Source: Dryobates pubescens
Taxonomy: Eukaryota; Chordata; Aves; Piciformes; Picidae
NCBI RefSeq assembly: GCF_014839835.1
Contig: NC_071642.1
Coordinates: 8,678,955-8,742,954, forward strand
Length of the DNA stretch: 64,000 nt
Direction: 5' to 3'
The translations under genes and the position numbers were made by a program. The notes beneath the pieces were generated by a model. The model saw nothing but the letters and a program-made list of their open reading frames with translations. It made no database searches and had not been told where the DNA came from. This document shows positions 58,001 to 64,000 of this stretch, piece by piece. How positions within the stretch are numbered: the first letter of the stretch is position 1; each line of letters starts with the position of its first letter.

Positions 58001-61000
58001 CCAAAATGTAATCCAGCACTGTTAATATTGGCTTATGACTGAGTCTCCTCTGCAGTCCATCCCTGAAAGCCATGGACAAACCAGGGCTTCCTCTGCTGTT
58101 GTCTTTCCAGAGGTGCATTTGGTGCCAAGTCCTTTGTGCAACGAGGGCTGGAGGGTTCCCTGCAGGGCTGGAGGGTTTTTCACATGGACCATAGGCTCTT
58201 GTAAGTCTGCAAGGGTCCTCACTGCAGGCCATCTAAGTCTGTCTTTGGACATACTAAAGTCATACAGAGAAAGAAAAGCTTCAAGAATCCCAGAGCAGGT
58301 GGGAAAGGCCAAGGCTGGAAATGAGAATCAGGTCTATGGAGATGAGGGCAGTGCTTGGGCTGCTTGCTGTGCTGGCAGGCACTGATGTGCTGCTGCCTGC
58401 AGCCAGGCTGGGGCTGGTGTGCACTGCAGGGCTGAGCCTATCCACTGCATTCTCAGCTCCAAGGTGCAAGAGTCAGGGGCCTTTCCTTTTTGTGAAGTGG
58501 AAAAGACATCTCCTGAGATGTTCATCTTTGCTTCCCCAGGCTGCAGATCAGTGAAGGCTCCATCAGAGCTGGAGCTTCCTCTGTAAGCATTTTTAATTGC
58601 ACTCAATCAATTAAGTGCTGACAGATTGATTTTCCAGCTCCAGGAAGGAATTATTTCCCAATGTTACTATTCCAGGATTCATGGAAGTGTTTGTGCCAGA
58701 AGGGACATTTAGTGCTGAAAGAGGCTGATTAACCTTTTTTTTTTTTTTCTTGGTTCCTACAATATAAAGAATCAAAAATCCAATCTGAAGAAAGAGCCTT
58801 GGGGGTGCTGGGTGCTGAGCAGCTCCCCAGGAGCCAGCAGTGCCTCCTGCAGCCCAAAGGCAGCTGGGCGCTGGGCTGCAGCCAGAGCAAGGTGGGCAGC
58901 AGGGCAGGAGAGGGGATTCTGCCCCTGGGCTCTGCTCTGCTCACACCTCACCTCCAATCCTGCATCCAGCTCTGCTGTCCCTAGCAGGAGGAGGACACAG
59001 AGCTGTGGAGTGAGGCCAGAGGAGGCCACAAAGATGCTCCAAGGGCTGGAGCAGCTCTGCTGGGAGCACAGGCTGAGGGAGCTGGGGCTGTGCAGCCTGC
59101 AGAGGAGAAGGCTCCAGGGGGACCTCAGAGCTGCCTGCCAGGAGCTGAAGGGATCCTGCAGGAAGGCTGCAGAGAGACTTCTCCTGAGGGTGTCTAGAGC
59201 CAGGCCAAGGGGGAATGGTTTGAAGCTGAGGCAGAGCAGGGTTAGAGTGGAGCTGAGGAAGAAGTTGTTCAGTGTGAGGGTGGTGAGAGTCTGGCACAGG
59301 CTGCCCAGGGAGGCTGTGGCTGCCTCCTGCCTGGGGGTATTGAAGGCCAGGCTGGATGAGGCCTTGAGCAGCTGAGTGTAGCTGAGAGCTGTCCCTGCCC
59401 ATGGTGGGGAGGTTGGAGCAGATGATCTCTGAGGTCCCTTCCAACCTGAGCCATGCTGGGATTCTGAGCCTATGAATGTACTCAGTGAATTGTTTTCCTG
59501 AGGAGTGAAATTAATGCTCTGCCTTCAATTAAAATGTGAAAGAATTAGGCAGAACTGCCAAGATGTGGAGCTAAGGTATTTCACTTTTCATAGTCTCTAG
59601 CACAGAGCAAATGCCAGGGAAGTTTAATCATCTGCTCCTCCAATTGCATTTGAGTCTCAAAACGCTGCTGAGCTGAAGGCTCTGCACGGTGCTGTGGCTG
59701 TGGCAGGGCAGGCACTGCAATGTCAGCAAGCACCAAGCAGTGGGAGTGCTGCCATTCAGCACTGCCCAGGCTGCCCTGGGGAGGAAACAAAGGAAATCCA
59801 ACAAGGACAAGGTTAGAGTCTTACATCTGGGAAAGAACAACCCCAGGGACCAGCAGAGGTTGGGGACTGACCTGTTGGAGATCAGCATAGGGGAAAGGGA
59901 CCTGCAGGTCCTGGTGGCCAGAAGGATGCCAATGAGCCAGCAATGTGCCCTTGTGGCCAAGAAGGCCAAGGCCATCCTGGGGTGGATTAGGAGGAGTATG
60001 GTTGGTAGGTCCAGAGAGGTTCTCCTCCCCATCTCCTCTGCCCTGGTGAGGCCACATCTGGAATATTGTAGCCAGTTCTGGGTCCTCAGCTCAAGAAGGA
60101 CCTCAGGAACTGCTTGTGAGAGTCCATCCCAGAGCCCCAAAGCTGCTGCAGGCAGTGGAACATCTCCCTGTATGGCCAGGCTGAGGGAGCTGGGGCTTGG
60201 AGCTTGGAGCAGAGCAGCCTGAGGGCTGCCCTCATTGCTGGGGATGAAGATGTGCAGGGCTGGAGCCAGGCTCTGCTCAGGGATGGCCAAGGCCAGGCCA
60301 AGGGGCACTGGGGGCAAGCTGGAGCAGAGGAGGTGCCAGGGGAAGAGAAGGGAAAACTTTGTCCCTGTGAGGGTGCCAGAGTCTGGAGCAGGCTGCCCAG
60401 GGAGGTTGTGGAGTCTCCTCTGGAGAGCTTCCAAACCCTCCTGGATGTGTTCTGTGTGCCCTGCCCTGGGTGACCCTGCTCTGGCAGGGGCTTGGACTGG
60501 ATGATTTCCAGAGGTCCCTTCCAACCCCTGACACTATGTGGTTCTGTGAATCTAAAATGCTGCCCAGAGCCAGCTCTTCACTCAGGGTTTGCTGTGTAAA
60601 GCTGTGCTGGATGTCTGGGGTCACTGCAGTGTTACTCCCAGCACTTGCCTGGAATGTGAATGAATTTTGCCTTCCACAGTCAGGTAGGAGCTGTCAGTTA
60701 CAGTTCAATGGATCTTCAGAGGAAGGCTGTGGGCAGTGAGTGTTCAACCAAAGAAGTGACTGAGCAATGCACAAGGAAACATGAGGCTGGGAAAACCCCA
60801 ACAGCAGCAATTCAACTAATCTCTCCTGTCCTGGTTGTCTCCTTAGATCAGGAAGTGTCCTGCACCACTGGAATGAAATCTATCACTTTGTGGAGCACTT
60901 GGCCCACAAGTTCATCAGGTAAGAAAAGGGCTGCAGGGAGCTCTGCCCCAGGGAGAGGGCTGCCAGTGCCTGCAGGCTGCTCTCAGCTGCTCACAGGTGC

Positions 61001-61823
61001 TGAGGCCACTCCTGTGGTGCAGAGCAGCTCTCAATGCTTTCCTCAGCCCCTCCCATTGACTGCTGGCCCCAGGCTGCTGCCATGCAGCAGGTAGGAGTAG
61101 ATCAGCTAATTGTTCACTTTTTCCCTGCCTGCCTCCCATGGATCAAATCCTGGCTTTGTGGGGAAGGAATCCCCTTGTTGGAGGTGGCTGGCTGCTGCCT
61201 GAGGTACAGAGGTTTGGGGACTGGAAGGTCACTGGGTATTACTGGGAGCACTGGAGTTACTGGGAGTGAGGGACTGGGGGGCACTGGGGTCACCCTGGGA
61301 GCACTGGAAGCATTGGGAAGACACTGGGGGCATGCTGGGAGAGACTGGGCAGCACTGGGTGTTACCAGGAACACTGGGAAGAGATTTTGAGGTACTGGGA
61401 GGAACTGAGTCTGCTTTCAGGCACTGAATACCTTGGATGAGGAATCCCCCAGGCCAGTGTGTGATGTGTTATGAGGAGCAGCCTTCCTTCCTCTCCATAG
61501 TGACCCCAGGCTGCATGGAGGCCTTTCTGCCTTGGCAATCCTAAGGTGCTCCCTACATCTTCTTCTAGAAGGATTCCTCCTGGTTTGCTCAGGGCAGAGA
61601 ATCTTCCAGTGCTCAGTGCTGCCTCAGCCTGTGGAGTCGGACTGCAGAGAGCAGTCACAGCACTGTGTGTTTGGTGTCACAGAGTCTGTAAGCTCTGGTC
61701 TGGAGCTCCAAAATAATTCCCTTTTGCCTTTTTTCCCCTCCCTTTCTGCAGCCCTCAGCTGAGGATGTCCTTCATTGTTTTTTCCACTCGAGGGACAATC
61801 CTGATGAGGTTGACAGAAGACAG
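46094..61823 (+). CDS. ANTXR1: Anthrax toxin receptor 1 (TEM8), exons 1-3, partial
   Basis: Exon 1 is 46094-46245 (ATG start, signal peptide, mature start near [17 protein letters not shown]). Exon 2 is 60847-60918 ([20 protein letters not shown]). Exon 3 is 61752-61823 ([20 protein letters not shown]). All junctions are GT-AG, with the frame split inside Lys and Ser codons. The residues match human ANTXR1 almost exactly around the metal-ion site motif D-x-S-x-S of the VWA domain, which is split between exons 1 and 2. ANTXR1 is a single-pass cell-surface receptor binding collagen and extracellular matrix. Only the first third of the VWA domain is inside the window; later exons lie beyond the right edge. 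Position next to gastrokines matches human 2p13. Confidence 0.95.
47091..47104 (+). repeat. Poly-G run in ANTXR1 intron 1
   Basis: A run of G of about 14 bases, next to a purine-rich stretch. Confidence 0.8.
48122..48205 (-). mobile_element. CR1 LINE 3' tail fragment
   Basis: Short reverse CR1 tail with GAGGTTGGAAAAGACC in intron 1 of ANTXR1. Confidence 0.75.
48206..49610. other. ANTXR1 intron 1, no recognised feature
   Basis: Intronic sequence with no gene or clear repeat seen. Confidence 0.5.
49612..50125 (-). mobile_element. CR1 LINE 3' fragment
   Basis: Reverse CR1 of a more diverged subfamily (CTGGGAGGGACTCTCCAAGG onwards), ending at TCCTCTGGACCCGCTCCAGC. Confidence 0.85.
50335..51062 (+). 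mobile_element. CR1 LINE 3' fragment
   Basis: Longer CR1 3' portion, from GAACCTGGGGGTACTGGAGG to the tail GGTTCATTCTGCCATTCTGT. It contains a short internal duplication near 50600-50650. Confidence 0.9.
52235..52470 (-). mobile_element. CR1 LINE fragment
   Basis: Reverse internal 3' UTR piece (CTCAGCCTTCTCTTCTCTAG to CAGGATTGCAGCTGTGGTCT). Confidence 0.8.
52528..52768 (+). mobile_element. CR1 LINE 3' end
   Basis: CR1 3' end with ACCAGAACAAGAGGACACAG, ending CTTTTCCAACCTGG and followed at once by the TATTC array. Confidence 0.88.
52769..52815 (+). repeat. (TATTC)n microsatellite at CR1 tail
   Basis: About nine perfect TATTC units directly after the CR1 3' end. Confidence 0.95.
53906..54178 (-). 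mobile_element. CR1 LINE 3' fragment (left half of inverted pair)
   Basis: Reverse CR1 from the tail complement (TCACAGAACCACAGAATGGA) to about the ACTGAGACTCCTG junction. It abuts a plus-strand CR1, giving an inverted pair. Confidence 0.85.
54179..54632 (+). mobile_element. CR1 LINE 3' fragment (right half of inverted pair)
   Basis: Plus-strand CR1 3' end from GAAGGTGTCCAGAGAGGGGC to the tail TTGGTGATTCTATGATT. One of the two inserted into the other or beside it. Confidence 0.88.
54898..55725 (-). mobile_element. CR1 LINE 3' fragment, long
   Basis: Reverse CR1 of about 830 bases, running from the tail complement (ATCATAGAATCACAGAATTT) to the region coding-strand-wise upstream of the usual 3' UTR. 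Confidence 0.88.
56330..56545 (-). mobile_element. CR1 LINE 3' fragment
   Basis: Reverse CR1 tail portion (GAATTATGGAATGGTCTGG to CAGCACCCTCATGGTAAAGA). Confidence 0.82.
56755..56935 (+). mobile_element. CR1 LINE 3' fragment
   Basis: Plus-strand CR1 tail with GGAGGTGCTGAAGGCCAGGC, ending CCCATTCTGTGACGC. Confidence 0.82.
57497..57850 (-). mobile_element. CR1 LINE 3' fragment
   Basis: Reverse CR1 3' end starting CAGAATCACAGACTCAGAAT, running to CCTCAGCCTCCTCTTCACAG. Confidence 0.85.
58790..59470 (+). mobile_element. CR1 LINE 3' fragment
   Basis: Plus-strand CR1 of a diverged subfamily (GGGGGTGCTGGGTGCTGAGC to GAGCCATGCTGGGATTCTGA). Confidence 0.85.
59770..60548 (+). mobile_element. CR1 LINE 3' fragment
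   Basis: Plus-strand CR1 (AGGAAATCCAACAAGGACAA to CCTGACACTATGTGGTTCTG), ending about 300 bases before ANTXR1 exon 2. Confidence 0.87.
60919..61751 (+). other. ANTXR1 intron 2, with G-rich ACTGGGAG-type stretch
   Basis: Between exons 2 and 3. 61225-61410 is rich in repeats of the theme CACTGGGAG/TACTGGGAG. No gene. Confidence 0.6.
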
Positions 61824-62159
61824 GTAAGAGGAGATTTAAAAGTGTGCAGCAGCTTTTGTGTCCTTGTAGCCTTCCTTCCTCAGTGATTTCCAGTGCAGTG
61901 TGAGCAGTGCTCCTGTGTGTTTCCAGTTTAACTGTTTGAGTCACCTACCCATTTCCACACTCTCTGCTGGAATGCATTCAGGCCTCTTAAGGCAGAGGTT
62001 GCCTTCTTCATTTTAACTTCTAAATGTCTTCCTGTCAGCAATTAAAGGTTTCAAGCTGCTTTCACTGAGAGAAAACATGCCTTGCCCAGGTTTTCAGGCT
62101 GCTGTTGGGGAACAAGAGCCTTACTGACTTGGAAACATTGCTAGGGACTTTCTTCTGCA

Positions 62160-62975
62160 AGCAGGTGATTGGGGCAGGCTGGAGAGTTGGGCAGAGGTGA
62201 ACCTCATGAGTTCAACTAGGACAAGTGCAGGGTCCTGCAGCTGGGGAGGAACAACCTCCTGCAGCACTACAAATGAGGGGCTGCCTGCTGACAAGCAGCT
62301 CCATGGAGAAGGACCTGGGGGACAAGAAAATGTTCAGGAGCCAGCAATGTGCCCTCGTGCCCAAGAAGGCCTCAATGGTGTTCAGGGGGCATGAAGAAGA
62401 GTGTGGCCAGCAGCAGGTCGAGGAATGTTCTTCTGCCCCTCTGCTCTGCCCTGCTGAAGCCACATCTGGAGTCCTAGGTTCAGTTCTAGACTCCCCAGTT
62501 CAAGAGGGACAGAGAACTATTGGAGAGAGTCCAACAGAGGGCCACAGGATGATTAAGGAGCTGGAGCATCTCTGTGAAGAGCAAAGGCTGAGAGCCCAGG
62601 GGCTGTTGAGCCTGGAGAAGACCAGCCCCAGAGGGGACTTGCAGATGCCTACAGAGATCTTAAGGGTGGAGGTTGTGAGGGTGGGACTGGGCTTTTGTTC
62701 ACTGGTGGCCAGTGGCAGGACAAGGGGCAGTGGAGACAAGCTGGAACCCAGGAGGCTTCACTTGAACTTAAGGGAAAAATACTTTGAGGGTGCTGGAGCC
62801 CTGGAGCAGGCTGCCCAGAGAGGTTGTGGAGTCTCCTTCCCTGCAGGCTTGTAAAACCCACCTGGGCATGTTCCTGTGCAGCCTGGCCTGGGCAAACCTG
62901 TCAGCAGGGGGGCTGGACTGGCTGCTCTCCAGAGGTCCCTTCCAACCTCCACCATTCTGTGATTCTGTGAAACTC
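62160..62975 (+). mobile_element. CR1 LINE 3' fragment in ANTXR1 intron 3
   Basis: Plus-strand CR1 (GACAAGTGCAGGGTCCTGCA to CCACCATTCTGTGATTCTGT), about 800 bases. Confidence 0.87.
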
Positions 62976-64000
62976 CCTTCCCATCCAAACAGCCTGGCCA
63001 GCTGCTGCTGATACCACACTCTTGAGGTGGAGGTGAACAGCATTGCTTAGGAGGTCTGAACCTACCTTGTAGGCAAACAGCATTGAAGATGGGTTGCAAG
63101 GGACTGTGCTTTTTGGCAGGGACAGCTTGGTTGCCATGGCTCTGAAGCACATTCTTCTCATCCCCTTCTGGATCCCCAAGTAAATCCCAGAAAAATCTAT
63201 GGGATGGATTTTTATTGTATTTCTTTTTAACTCTGGCTTGAAGGAGAGCTGGATGAGGTCCTTCCATGGCTTTTGCTTCCTCTGCTAACTTCATTGCCAC
63301 GTGGAGCAAAAAATATATGTACCACATGTGAAGGCTGTGCAAGCCAGCATGTGTTTTACATCTTGGATGGCCATGGAGCTGCATACCAGAGCAGCTCCTA
63401 TAGAGCAACAACTCAGGAGCTAGCCACTCTGCCAAAGAGCAGGCCACAGGCATACCAGCCTTGAAAAGCTGCCATCAAACCCAGCAGGCTGCACGTTGCT
63501 TGGGTGGAAAGAGAGCAAACCACCCCTGACTGGGTGCCAGAGGGAAACCTGCTGCCTGCCTCTTTCTGTCTCCCACCCTGTGAGCACTCCTCCAATGCAA
63601 AAACCTCTGCTCTGTTCAAGCTCTAAGCTGTGAGACTTAACTGTTTCCTTTGAGTGCTTCCCCATGGAAATGTATTTCATATTTATCCAGCTGTCCTAGG
63701 AAGCCTGGCTGGGAACACGATATTGATGTGGTATTAGTCTAAAGGCAGCTGACTGGAGAGCTGCTGGTTCTTACTGGAGGACTGACAAACAAGGTGCGAG
63801 CTTCACTCTGTTCCTTTAGTTAACACCTTCTTACAGGAGCAATGGCAAAACCTTCTCTGCCTTGTCTTGCTGAAGGCAGGGAATGTCTGCCCACCTGTGA
63901 GGCACAGCTGAGTGGCTCAGGAGTTTTGGGCTATCAGGGTTCAGAATGAGTTCCTGAATGTTTGAGCATTCAACCTACTGCAAAAGCAGCCCCGTGGGAG
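62976..64000 (+). other. ANTXR1 intron 3, no recognised feature
   Basis: No sequence resembling the next ANTXR1 exon (expected to encode residues like EQIRQGLEELQ) was found, so exon 4 lies beyond the window. Confidence 0.6.

Noticed and set aside
58812-59375. Arg- and Leu-rich protein gene in ANTXR1 intron 1
   Set aside because: It is the CR1 3' region read in one frame. The same wording of residues appears in other CR1 copies.

Overview
This is bird nuclear DNA. It contains dozens of CR1 LINE 3' fragments, solo LTRs of endogenous-retrovirus type, intron-containing genes with GT/AG junctions, and a gastrokine cluster next to ANTXR1, the same neighbourhood as GKN2-GKN1-ANTXR1 on human chromosome 2p13. 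The very high CR1 load and the pentanucleotide tails on several CR1 copies suggest a CR1-rich group such as woodpeckers and their kin. That last point is a guess.

Layout. About 1-45 kb is a gastrokine (BRICHOS-domain secreted stomach protein) array made by tandem and inverted segmental duplication. Three copies are almost identical: A (448-2551, minus), B (11194-13299, minus) and C (21320-23238, plus). Each has seven coding exons and encodes 210 residues; A and C predict the same protein and B differs at two residues. A fourth, diverged copy, D (35859-40129, plus), has six coding exons and 179 residues, and looks most like ordinary GKN1. A, B and C carry an extra exon of three VFPG hexapeptide repeats that D lacks. 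All four share the first exon M-K-C-T, a TATATAAG box and an upstream GATA-type site.

Around the genes are repeated modules. Block X (5.2-6.7, 17.4-18.95 and 29.9-31.9 kb) holds, in its best copy, a TATA box plus a four-codon ATG exon (M-K-F-P) that may be the start of a lost second gastrokine. Module M lies at 4.3-5.2, 6.9-7.3 and 18.95-19.8 kb. Module W lies at 24.2-24.8, 26.9 and 40.9-41.5 kb. Two minisatellites have grown from single-copy seeds inside these modules: a 51-bp repeat with exactly 20 units at 33.6-34.6 kb, and a 35-bp repeat with about 36 units at 43.2-44.5 kb.

From 46.1 kb to the end lies the 5' part of ANTXR1 (anthrax toxin receptor 1 / TEM8) on the plus strand: exon 1 with signal peptide and the start of the VWA domain, a 14.6-kb first intron packed with CR1 fragments, then exons 2 and 3. 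The rest of the gene is beyond the window.

No tRNA, rRNA, CRISPR or bacterial-type feature was seen. Coordinates of genes, exons, LTRs and minisatellites were read base by base; CR1 and duplication-module limits are approximate.
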